The notes under the pieces are model-generated. The model was not told where the DNA came from. It did no database searches and saw only the letters and a program-made list of their open reading frames with translations. From the NCBI GenBank assembly GCA_016235815.1, contig JACRIM010000059.1:1-38856 (forward strand): a DNA stretch of 38,856 nt, read 5' to 3'. The stretch is from Planctomycetota bacterium. GTDB taxonomy: Bacteria; Planctomycetota; Phycisphaerae; UBA1845; UTPLA1. Position 1 is the first letter of the stretch; each line of letters opens with the position of its first letter. Below, piece by piece: positions 1 to 8,124 of the stretch. The translations under genes and the position numbers were made by a program.

Positions 1-92
1 CTGGTCTCAAATTGTGCGGGCGAAGCTGAATGACCTGCATGGTGGAGCGGGTGGAACACCGGCTCGCTCCATCCGGCTCAGATCATCGGGAA

Positions 93-485
93 TCACACCG
101 CGATGTCGCGGACATCCTGGTGAGTCGCACTGGCTTCCGCCGTGTGCGGATCGCCGGCGACATGCTGGAGGGCGATGGCCAATACCCGGCGACGGCGAAT
201 CTCGACGGCCAGCCACACGCAGCAGGCCGTGAGCGCGAAGGCCAGCATCACACAAATACCCCGCAACGCGTCGATCCGGCCGGTGAGATCGCTGATCTCT
301 TCGGCATGGCGCATTCGATCGATGTCGCGTAGGCGGGTGAGGTGACTGATCTGCTGGTTCGAATCGGCGGCCTGCTGGATGGACTGCTTCGCCAGTTCAT
401 CGCCGGGCGGATCGGGAACGGTGGATGGCTGGCATGCGCAGCCGGAAATCAGTGCGCAACACAGCACGGAACGAATACAGGGCAT
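93..485 (-). CDS. small predicted lipoprotein with one C-terminal membrane helix
   Basis: A 130-residue protein with no recognised family. Residues 1-16 form a short hydrophobic leader ending in a lipobox-like I-S-G-C with Cys16 as the possible lipidation site. A polar Gln/Asp/Arg-rich stretch follows (about residues 25-72) that looks helical. A strong transmembrane helix lies at about 75-95, followed by a basic stop-transfer segment (RRRR) and a polar tail. The start is supported by AAGGAG placed 6 bases before the ATG. A lipoprotein signal plus a second membrane helix recalls phage or plasmid envelope proteins such as spanin-like or entry-exclusion proteins, but that is only analogy. Its partner genes, if any, lie left of the window edge. 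The gene is probably real; the function is unknown. Confidence 0.6.
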   Translation of the reverse strand: MPCIRSVLCCALISGCACQPSTVPDPPGDELAKQSIQQAADSNQQISHLTRLRDIDRMRHAEEISDLTGRIDALRGICVMLAFALTACCVWLAVEIRRRRVLAIALQHVAGDPHTAEASATHQDVRDIAV

Positions 486-547
486 GGATAACTCCTTGTC
501 ATGGGGGTTAAGGAACGACGGGCCAGAATGGACGCGAAACCCGTCGC

Positions 548-568
548 GGGAGGATGGCTAATCCTCCC
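548..568. repeat. perfect inverted repeat, possible terminator or operator
   Basis: GGGAGGAT and ATCCTCCC pair around a 5-base loop (ggcta). An AT-rich stretch follows on the plus strand (TTATTAAT). It lies 63 bases upstream of the small lipoprotein gene and between it and the integrase gene, both on the minus strand. Read on the plus strand it has the form of a weak intrinsic terminator, but no plus-strand gene is seen before it. It could equally be a regulatory site for the lipoprotein gene. The rest of 486-697 shows no gene. An imperfect inverted repeat (GTTG-ACCGGT-GG-CAAC) sits at 605-620. Confidence 0.4.
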
Positions 569-697
569 TTATTAATATAACACAAAATGGATCCAAATTT
601 ACCTGTTGACCGGTGGCAACCAGTTCCCCAAAAACCAATTCGGGGTCTGGGTTTAGTCGGGGGTATGGAGGTGTGTCGAAACGACTGGTCATTCGGG

Positions 698-1912
698 CTA
701 TGCAGATTCATTCACCAGCCGCAGACCCTTCTGATGGGCCTCGACGCGCACGTTGGCATGCCGGCTGTTCTCCATCGGCAGCGGCCCACCAGGGGTATCG
801 AATTCGACGGCCTCGGGATGGGCCTCCGGCAGCCAGGCAGCATAGTGTCGCCGCACGATCTCGGGGCTGTTTCCCATGAGTTCCGCAATGGTGCGTTCGT
901 CACGGCCGGCCATGGCCAACTGGGTACCGAAGGTGTGCCGAAAATCACCACAGCTCCAGGTCAGGCCACGTGCTTTGTTGAGATCGCGAAGTACAGTGCT
1001 GAAATGATCCGGGTCCATCCGGAAGCCGTTCGGTGTCGGGAAGTACCACGGACCCTTCGTCCGGCGTACATAGCCGCGGAGGAAGCCCATGAGCGCGGAG
1101 CTGATCGGGACCCGCCGATTGCGATTGGTCTTGGGCCGCCAGGACTGTTCTCCAATCGTCTTGGCGCGCACGTGGATGATCCGGCGCTGCAGGTCGACGT
1201 CATCGATGGTCAGCCACAGCAATTCCTCGCGGCGCAGACCAGCGTACAGGTAGACCGCGACCATGACCCGAACCTGGGGTTCCTCTTCCAGGGCCTCCAG
1301 TTGCTCCCGCATCTGGGGCAGGGTCAGGAAGGTGATCCGGGGCGGATCCACGCGCCGGGCGGGAACCGCGGCGACCGGATTGACGCCCCCGGGCATGTTG
1401 ATGTTCTGGGTTCGGATGGCCCAGGCGAAGAATCGGTGCAGCACACCCCGGTACTCGTTCCAGGTCTTCGGCCCGATCCCCCGTTCGAAGGCAAGCCGCG
1501 TCAGGAATTCGATGACCATCGCGGTGGTGACCTGTTCGATGTAGCCCGCGTGCAGGGCGAACCGGGCGACGCCCCTCGGCTGGGGGCGGAGGGGTGTCTC
1601 GGGGTATTGTGATTTGAGAAGCTCGAGGAACTCGCCGCCGAAGGCCTCGCGGAGGCGGCCGATGTCGGTCTTCGCCCCCTTGGGTCGCTGGTGGGTCAGG
1701 AGGTGCTGGGCGAACCGGGCCAGAAGCGACGGGATGTCACTCTTGGTGGTGATCCGCAGGCCGGTGGTGGCCGCATCATGCTCAAGCTTGCCGACCATCG
1801 CCTTGGCGATGCCATAGTTGTCGGTGCTCAGGCTGAGGGTGCGGCGCCTGCCGCCTGTCCAGAGTTCGACGTAGTAATTGCGGCTTCCACGTTTACGAAA
1901 GGGCTTGGCCAT
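698..1912 (-). CDS. tyrosine-family site-specific recombinase/integrase
   Basis: Integrase of about 404 residues that would cut and rejoin DNA through a covalent phosphotyrosine to move or excise the element. An N-terminal DNA-arm region begins MAKPFRKRG. A SAM-like core-binding domain follows, then a C-terminal catalytic domain. Visible catalytic pieces are the first Arg in AGLRREEL, a Lys in the RAKT beta-turn, the second Arg in DFRHTF and the nucleophile Tyr in RRHYAAW. The His normally found three residues before the second Arg is Gly here (GDFR), and the usual LGH motif reads MGN. Both conserved histidines therefore appear replaced while Arg-Lys-Arg-Tyr is kept. I chose the start at 1912 because GGGAG lies 8 bases upstream; the frame stays open to a TTG at 2017. 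No attachment site could be identified next to it. Confidence 0.9.
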   Translation of the reverse strand: MAKPFRKRGSRNYYVELWTGGRRRTLSLSTDNYGIAKAMVGKLEHDAATTGLRITTKSDIPSLLARFAQHLLTHQRPKGAKTDIGRLREAFGGEFLELLKSQYPETPLRPQPRGVARFALHAGYIEQVTTAMVIEFLTRLAFERGIGPKTWNEYRGVLHRFFAWAIRTQNINMPGGVNPVAAVPARRVDPPRITFLTLPQMREQLEALEEEPQVRVMVAVYLYAGLRREELLWLTIDDVDLQRRIIHVRAKTIGEQSWRPKTNRNRRVPISSALMGFLRGYVRRTKGPWYFPTPNGFRMDPDHFSTVLRDLNKARGLTWSCGDFRHTFGTQLAMAGRDERTIAELMGNSPEIVRRHYAAWLPEAHPEAVEFDTPGGPLPMENSRHANVRVEAHQKGLRLVNESA

Positions 1913-2548
1913 CGGGGATGCTCCCGTGGGCCATCGGCGCGAGTCAGTGGTCCCGCGTCGAGCTCCGATTGCCGATGACCCCGGAAAAACCCCGGAAGTT
2001 GGGCCTTTTTTGCCCAATAAAAAAGGAGCTCGCGCACGCGCAAGCCCCTGTCACAAATAAAGTAGCGGGGGCTCGCTATGCCCGCCATCGCGCTAAACCG
2101 GACGATCATAACCTCGTTTTTCGGTCGATCCGAGCAGTTTTCTGGCTTCGCTTTGTGGAAGCGGCCTGAACTGGCGGACCATAAAGCCGTGAAAGATGCA
2201 AAACCGACAGGTCACGGCCGCTCACCCGCGGCACGGCAGAACCGTCTATCGGTGTTGTGGAAGCCGAGTACGAGCACTCCGTGCCGTTTTCATTCATCAG
2301 GGCCGTGCGGTGTTCGATCTTGTTCAGCCTCCACAGGCAATAATTGCGCTTTGATCATTTTCTGACTTGCTGGTTTGCACCTGAATATCAATCTGATCCG
2401 ATATCCCATACGGCATCTTGACTAAATGGCGCCTCGCCGTGAGCCGACTGGACTCCCTTGATCAAGTCCGGGCTTCAGTTTGACGATAACGTCCGAATCC
2501 GTTTACACTTACGCGCGGGACGATTCCCTGCGCCGGGGAGCTATTCGA
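1913..2548. other. intergenic region upstream of the integrase and the methyltransferase operon
   Basis: No convincing gene is seen. The region separates a minus-strand integrase from a plus-strand operon, so it should hold divergent promoters. It contains a short inverted repeat (TTGGGC at 1999-2004 and GCCCAA at 2012-2017, with a T-run as loop). AGCCCC/GGGGGCT arms lie near 2043-2074. No tRNA-like fold was recognised, so no integration site can be named. The methyltransferase frame is open from a TTG at 2480, but I place that gene's start at 2549. Confidence 0.4.
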
Positions 2549-3898
2549 GTGGCTGCTGCAGCGACGAAACAAGCGAAGAATTTGGCGGCGCGGTTGAAGG
2601 CGTGCACGACTTCAGATCCCGAATACTGGTCATTTCGCGGGAACGCAAAGCGCGACCATTGCCATGGCCTGATGCAATACCCAGCAATGATGGTTCCGCA
2701 GATGGTCCGCGCGCTATTGGACGAAGTCTGCTCGGTAAAGAAGAACTTGACACGGGTAGGTGACCCATTTGTCGGCTCGGGAACAGTGCTGACGGAAGCG
2801 ACTTTGAGGGGCTTGAATTTCATCGGGCGGGACATCAATCCGTTGGCATTGCTGTTGTGTCGAGTAAAATCGGGCCCCATTTTTCCAGAGGCACTGATCG
2901 AGCGAGCGGATGAGCTTGTCCGCCGCATAAAGGCGGATCGCAAACACCGCGTCGAGGCCCAATTCCCTGGTATCGACAAGTGGTTCAAGCCCGAAGTCAA
3001 GCAATCATTGTCACGAATCCGCCGAGCGGTCCGTGACGAACAGAGCGTCTGGGCAAGGCGATTCTTCTGGGTAGCCCTTGCAGAAACAGTGCGCCTGAGC
3101 TCGAATTCGCGCACATCAACCTTCAAGCTGCATATTCGATCTCGTTCGGATTTGGTCAACCGGGTTGTGGAAGCAGAAGAAACATATACTCGCGTATTGA
3201 CGCGCAATCTTTCCAAATTCTCATCGCTGGCCGCGACACTCCGTGAGAAGGCATTCCTTATCCGAGGCCATTATGCAGGACAGATAAAGCTTGCGCTCGG
3301 AGACGCGCGGCTGCCACTGCAGGCCGATGGTGAGGATGAGCAATGTGATCTCATAATCACGTCGCCCCCTTATGGTGATAACGCCACCACCGTTCCGTAT
3401 GGACAGTATTCTTATCTGCCACTCCAATGGATAGATCTATGCGACATCCAGAGCGATATCGACACCGACTGCCTGCGAACAACTCATGAGTTAGATCACC
3501 GGAGTCTAGGAGGTAGTCGCCGACTACCTCCGGATGCGGTTGCAGAAGTACGTGACCATTCTCCGACGCTGGCACGAGCCCTGGATCGATTGCGAAACGA
3601 ACCTCGCGATCGAGCTCGTCGCCTAACTGCTTTTGCCCGGGACCTCGGTGCATGCGTTCCCCACGCTCTGAGCATGTTGCGACTCAACGGGCTAATGATT
3701 TGGGTGCTAGGGAATCGGCGAATTGCTGGCAAGAGTGTGCCTCTTGACGGCATCTTGTCCGACTTTATCCGCGAAAATGGAGGAGAGCTTGTTGCGCGGC
3801 TTCGACGAAGCATTCCGTCGAAACGAATGGCAATACGAAACAGCGTAGCGGAAACTATGGGGAAAGAGACTATCCTGGTTTTCCGGAAGGCTAAGTAA
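2549..3898 (+). CDS. amino-type DNA methyltransferase (N4-cytosine or N6-adenine)
   Basis: Predicted S-adenosylmethionine-dependent DNA methyltransferase of about 449 residues and first gene of a three-gene operon. A motif X-like stretch (HGLMQYPAMM) comes first. Next is the SAM-binding motif I DPFVGSGT, then motif II (GRDINPLALL), about 190 residues of mostly helical sequence that could hold the target-recognition part, and the catalytic motif IV TSPPYGDN. The order I, long spacer, IV resembles alpha-type amino methyltransferases. The start is uncertain. The frame opens with TTG at 2480, but GTG at 2549 has GGGGAG 8 bases upstream. The stop is one base before the ATG of the next gene, so the two are very likely cotranslated. 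It probably marks host DNA for the ATPase/receiver pair that follows, or sets the signal they read; that role is inference. Confidence 0.85.
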   Translation: MAAAATKQAKNLAARLKACTTSDPEYWSFRGNAKRDHCHGLMQYPAMMVPQMVRALLDEVCSVKKNLTRVGDPFVGSGTVLTEATLRGLNFIGRDINPLALLLCRVKSGPIFPEALIERADELVRRIKADRKHRVEAQFPGIDKWFKPEVKQSLSRIRRAVRDEQSVWARRFFWVALAETVRLSSNSRTSTFKLHIRSRSDLVNRVVEAEETYTRVLTRNLSKFSSLAATLREKAFLIRGHYAGQIKLALGDARLPLQADGEDEQCDLIITSPPYGDNATTVPYGQYSYLPLQWIDLCDIQSDIDTDCLRTTHELDHRSLGGSRRLPPDAVAEVRDHSPTLARALDRLRNEPRDRARRLTAFARDLGACVPHALSMLRLNGLMIWVLGNRRIAGKSVPLDGILSDFIRENGGELVARLRRSIPSKRMAIRNSVAETMGKETILVFRKAK

Positions 3899-3899
3899 A

Positions 3900-6389
3900 A
3901 TGCCACAATCGGAGGATCATCTCCACTTCGAAGTCCATCCTTCTGTTGTCTATCAATTGGGCGAAAGCCTTATTTCGGACGCTGTTCAGGCCATCATTGA
4001 GCTTGTAAAGAATTGCTACGACGCTGATGCGACCTACGCAAAGGTTGTTATTGATACGCAAGGAGCCGTCGCTGTAAGCGAAAGCGACTTTGATTCCAAT
4101 GCCGGGCGTATTCTCGTTGAAGACGACGGACATGGAATGACCGAAGATGCTGTGACACAAGGATGGCTCTTGATCTCGAATCGCGCCAAACGCGATCTCA
4201 AGGAGGCCAAGAAAACAACTCCAGGCGGTCGTACCCCGCTCGGTGACAAGGGGCTTGGCCGGCTCGGTGTTCAGCGGCTGGGCGATGGATTAGATGTTCT
4301 TACGAAGACATCCAAGACGAGCCCTCTGCACTTCGCGTTTTCTTGGCTAGACTTCGCAACGGCTCCATCACTTCGCGATGTTAAGGTCAGTATGAAGTCC
4401 TGTACCTTTCCCCGCAAACATGGAACAACAGTAGTTGTTTCTAATCTTAGGGAACCGGCACTCTGGCGTGGACAGGACTCGATCAATCGACTCACACAGG
4501 ACCTGTCCCGAATGATCTCTCCGTACAAGGCCATTCGTGACTTCGTGGTTTATGTCGAAGTTGACGGGAAACCACTCGAACTCTTGGAGGTCAGCGAAAA
4601 AGTCCGGGACATAGCGCCGATCCGATACAATATTCGCTTTGATGGCTCGTGCATTCAATACCGAGGACGTGCACGACTTGATTTCTTTCGGCCTGACAGC
4701 GAAAAGGAAGCGGAGGAATTCGCTCTAATCGCTGAGTCTGACCACGGAGATGAGTTCTTCAAGTACCTTTCCGGAAGACGTGAAGCCGATCAATTCCACC
4801 TAAAGCGGACCAGCTCAAAGAAGTGGTACGTAGAGTTCAACCTGGAACGAAATTTCGGCGACCTTGACGCGCTGGAAACAGATCCCGTTGACGCCTCTCG
4901 TGTTGCCAATCCTGGTGCTTTTGTTGGTGAAGTGGATTCGTTCGATTTGGGATTGTCAGCGTTCCGGGCACAGGGTGTATTTGACGCCCTGAATGAATAT
5001 CGTATGCACGTAAAGCAATTGAGCGGCATTCGTGTTTATCGCGATGGTTTTGCAATTCGCGTTGACCAAGACTGGTTGAAGCTCGGCGCGGGCTGGACAT
5101 CGGCTCGCTCATACTATGGGCTAAAACCAGATAATACGCTTGGATACATTGCGCTATCCGCTCGGGACAATATGGTGCTGGAGGAGACGACGGACCGCGA
5201 GGGGTTCAAGGATACTCCATACTATCGCAATTTCTTTGCCCTCTTGCAGGGCTTCAAGTCCTTTGCGACGGGTCTCCATACGTTCTTCGGACGTGCATGG
5301 GTGGATTTTAAGAAGGCGCGCACTGAACAACTGGCCCGTGTCGATACTCGAAAAGACGTTCAGGAACTGTCTCGGACGATCCGGACGACCGTAGACGGCG
5401 CCGGCGACCAACAAGCAAGCGTGGAGAAAATTGCGCATCGCATAGAAATCGGCGTGAACAAGTCTGTTGCCGTTCTTGGGCGCCTTGCGGAGGCGGAGCG
5501 CATCACACCCGTGATGCAAAAGCAGGCACGCGAGACGTTAGGATTGCTGGAGTCACTCGTTACCGACGCGAAGCGTATCATGGACAGCGTCGCTCATTAT
5601 TTGGAGGAGCTTCGCAATCTGCGTGGGATTGGGCAAGTCTTAGAGGACCGCGTGGGGAGTATTCGACGCCAGGTGGATGACATGTACGAGGCCGTCGCCT
5701 TGGGGCTTACTGCCGAGGCCATTGTGCATGAGGTCTTCCAAATCACAGACGGTCTAACAGGCCGCACAAAACGATTAATCGCCCGGAGCGAAGAGAAAGT
5801 CGATGCGAAGGCGGTACGCAACTATCTTGAGTACGTTCACAGTAGTACGGCAGCCCTGCGTCGGCAGGTATCATTCCTCTCGCCGGCGCTCCGCTATGTG
5901 CGAGAGCAACGCGAAGAGTTCACGCTTCCGGACTTTCTGAAGGAATTGGCCGACTTTTACTACGATCGCCTTGCTCACAACAAGATAGTGCTTTCTATTG
6001 TGCCCCGTTCCAACGAGGCGTTTGGCGTTCGCATGAACCGCGGCAAGCTGACACAGGTGCTCGGGAACTTCATCCTAAACAGCGAGTACTGGCTACGCGA
6101 AGATATTCGACAGGGCCGGATAGACAAAGGACAGATCACCATCGAACTGGAACGGCCATTTCTGCGAGTGTCGGACAGCGGGCGCGGGATCGACCCGAGT
6201 GTTGAGACCATGCTCTTTGAGCCGTTCGTAACCACAAAGGCGCGCGGCATTGGGCGGGGCCTTGGTTTGTTCATCGTAAAGCAACTGCTTGACGCCGATG
6301 ATTGCCATGTTGGGATTCTCCCTCAGCGTAATAGATCGCGCAGACTTTATGCGTTTCAGATTGATCTGCGAGGAGTTCTCCATGAATGA
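3900..6389 (+). CDS. two-module GHKL ATPase: MORC/Hsp90-like plus histidine-kinase-like
   Basis: An 829-residue protein with two ATP-binding modules of the GHKL class. The N-terminal one shows the N-box as E34...N38..D41 (IIELVKNCYDADA), the G1 motif DDGHGM and the G2 motif GDKGLGRLG. This is the pattern of MORC, MutL and Hsp90-like ATPases. Residues about 490-600 are helical, coiled-coil-like sequence. A histidine-kinase-type dimerisation helix follows with a candidate phospho-acceptor, H610, in AIVHEVF. The C-terminal ATPase has N727 in GNFILNS, G1 SDSGRGID, an F-box FEPFVTT and G2 GIGRGLGL. No membrane segment or signal peptide is seen, so it should be cytoplasmic. It overlaps the next gene by 8 bases. 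It probably senses DNA or an invader signal and phosphorylates the downstream receiver-like protein. MORC-like ATPases beside methyltransferases are known from prokaryotic restriction-type loci. Confidence 0.85.
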   Translation: MPQSEDHLHFEVHPSVVYQLGESLISDAVQAIIELVKNCYDADATYAKVVIDTQGAVAVSESDFDSNAGRILVEDDGHGMTEDAVTQGWLLISNRAKRDLKEAKKTTPGGRTPLGDKGLGRLGVQRLGDGLDVLTKTSKTSPLHFAFSWLDFATAPSLRDVKVSMKSCTFPRKHGTTVVVSNLREPALWRGQDSINRLTQDLSRMISPYKAIRDFVVYVEVDGKPLELLEVSEKVRDIAPIRYNIRFDGSCIQYRGRARLDFFRPDSEKEAEEFALIAESDHGDEFFKYLSGRREADQFHLKRTSSKKWYVEFNLERNFGDLDALETDPVDASRVANPGAFVGEVDSFDLGLSAFRAQGVFDALNEYRMHVKQLSGIRVYRDGFAIRVDQDWLKLGAGWTSARSYYGLKPDNTLGYIALSARDNMVLEETTDREGFKDTPYYRNFFALLQGFKSFATGLHTFFGRAWVDFKKARTEQLARVDTRKDVQELSRTIRTTVDGAGDQQASVEKIAHRIEIGVNKSVAVLGRLAEAERITPVMQKQARETLGLLESLVTDAKRIMDSVAHYLEELRNLRGIGQVLEDRVGSIRRQVDDMYEAVALGLTAEAIVHEVFQITDGLTGRTKRLIARSEEKVDAKAVRNYLEYVHSSTAALRRQVSFLSPALRYVREQREEFTLPDFLKELADFYYDRLAHNKIVLSIVPRSNEAFGVRMNRGKLTQVLGNFILNSEYWLREDIRQGRIDKGQITIELERPFLRVSDSGRGIDPSVETMLFEPFVTTKARGIGRGLGLFIVKQLLDADDCHVGILPQRNRSRRLYAFQIDLRGVLHE

Positions 6390-8100
6390 AGTGCCGGAGA
6401 GTCCAAGAGATGTGGTTTCTGCACTCCTGGATGCTCTTGGGATAACGCAAATCGTCTTTGTTGATGATCTCTTCGCGAAACGAGTCGCCTTGTCTGATGT
6501 GCAGGCCGCACAACTCTCCCTTACGGCAGACAACGTAAAGGCCATCACTGGCAAGGCCGATTTCAACCTGCCGAACGATGTCGATGTCCGTCGGCAGGTC
6601 TTTGAGCGATTCTGGAACGAGCAGTCTTCCGACTCGCAGCAACAAATTGGTCAGCAATTGATTGCAGCGGCCCAGGAAACGCAGTCCGTTACGGCGGATG
6701 ACGCCAAGGCAACAACTGCGCTGACGGATATTGTTGGATCGAATCGGTTGAAGACCCTGTCGCCCCTGGAATGGACGACGCAGCGGGATACTATTCTGGA
6801 AAGTGCGAAGACTGGCCGAACGCTCCTATTGTTCGACCAGGATCTTCGGGATGCTCAAGGATCGTCCACTGGCGGCATGACGCTTATCGCATCCGTGTTA
6901 GCGGTGGCCGATTCCGCATCAGTCATGTGCGGGCTTTTAACTCATACAGTCCAAATGTCAAACGAGCGGGACGCCTGGCAAACACTTGCTAATGAACATC
7001 ACGTTGACCGAGATCGCTTTATTGTTATCGCAAAAGAGAATCTTCGCGCGGACCCGTTGCAGTTTGCGAGGATGCTGAAGCTTGTTGCCCTATCTCCCGA
7101 CTGCCGGGAAATGAAGCGATGCATTCAGCAACTGCTAGTAGACTCCGTGACTGTTGCCGCAAAAGAGGTTGCCGATCTCGACGTATTCGATTTCGAACAT
7201 GCTGTGCTGCGCGTGGCGAATCGGGAGGGAATGTGGGAGCCGGATATGTTATTCCGGCTCTTTGAGATCTTCCAGCGGACGGAATTGCGGCGCAGGGCAT
7301 ATGATGATACGGCGCTTGATACCGTTACGCAGCGCCTGCGGAAACTCAGCAACATACCGACCGATTCTCCATCTAAGTCCCCGGTATCTACATGGCGATT
7401 ACAGCAACGCGAATTGTATGATGCAGGTGAGCAGATTAACAAGTTGCATCTTCCGATCGAAATTGGGGACGTATTTGTTAAGACCGGCGGCGGCACCACA
7501 AAATCTTACATATTGCTCGGTCAGCCTTGTGACTTAATGGTCCGGCCCAACGGGGTACGAAGCCCAGACGCACGTTGCGTGCTCGTGGGTGAAGTAACGC
7601 AGGTTGAAAAAACAACGCGATATGACGAAGAGATTCAGTACTTCGGCGATGATGCATCGAACAAATATTATGTACGGTTCAAGAGGATTAGCGCAGTTCC
7701 AATCTTGGTACTGGACCTCTGCGTATTTAACGCTGATGGTGTATCTCGATTTGTTTATGAATGTCCTGACAGAGTGCATCCTGCCTGGCAACAACGCCAC
7801 GAGGCAATTAAGCGACAAGTCGATAAGCTATTGAGCGAGTACGACTCGTTTGGATCAGGAAAGGCAAACGAGAATGATCTGACGACACTTCGGGAGAGTC
7901 TTGTCCAAATGTTTCCGCCGATCGTCGGCAGGGACGGTTTGTTCAAAGCCAAGATCGACGTCACGGGCACTCAAAAGACCTTGGTATTTGATTGTGCTCG
8001 CGTAAAGCGATTGAATCGCGCACGGGCGGCGGCATTGGCACTCCAGTATGCGTCATGCTTCAGTCGGCCGGCGTTTGGCCCCGATCTTGGATCGGTTTGA
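6382..8100 (+). CDS. receiver-domain-like protein, partner of the two-module kinase
   Basis: A 572-residue protein whose first 220 residues show the landmarks of a response-regulator receiver domain. These are the acidic pair D28-D29 (VFVDDLF), a candidate phospho-acceptor Asp in LLLFDQDL (D152 or D154), the switch Thr in LLTHT (T187 or T189) and the conserved Lys in VIAKEN (K218). About 120 residues of mostly polar helical sequence are inserted between the acidic pair and the acceptor Asp, which is unusual. The remainder is one helical region and a C-terminal part (from about residue 350) with GDVFVKTGG and ILLGQPCDLM. I do not recognise a nuclease or HTH motif there. The start at 6382 has GAGGAG 6 bases upstream and lies inside the end of the kinase gene, so translation is coupled. 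It is probably the output arm of the system; what it acts on is unknown. Confidence 0.75.
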   Translation: MNEVPESPRDVVSALLDALGITQIVFVDDLFAKRVALSDVQAAQLSLTADNVKAITGKADFNLPNDVDVRRQVFERFWNEQSSDSQQQIGQQLIAAAQETQSVTADDAKATTALTDIVGSNRLKTLSPLEWTTQRDTILESAKTGRTLLLFDQDLRDAQGSSTGGMTLIASVLAVADSASVMCGLLTHTVQMSNERDAWQTLANEHHVDRDRFIVIAKENLRADPLQFARMLKLVALSPDCREMKRCIQQLLVDSVTVAAKEVADLDVFDFEHAVLRVANREGMWEPDMLFRLFEIFQRTELRRRAYDDTALDTVTQRLRKLSNIPTDSPSKSPVSTWRLQQRELYDAGEQINKLHLPIEIGDVFVKTGGGTTKSYILLGQPCDLMVRPNGVRSPDARCVLVGEVTQVEKTTRYDEEIQYFGDDASNKYYVRFKRISAVPILVLDLCVFNADGVSRFVYECPDRVHPAWQQRHEAIKRQVDKLLSEYDSFGSGKANENDLTTLRESLVQMFPPIVGRDGLFKAKIDVTGTQKTLVFDCARVKRLNRARAAALALQYASCFSRPAFGPDLGSV

Positions 8101-8124
8101 GCCCTAATTCAAGGAGGCAGGCCA

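Noticed and set aside
587-1612. Long plus-strand reading frame opposite the integrase
   Set aside because: It is the mirror of a GC-rich real gene, has no ribosome site and its sequence is rich in Gly/Pro/Arg without domain motifs, whereas the minus strand has clear recombinase motifs.
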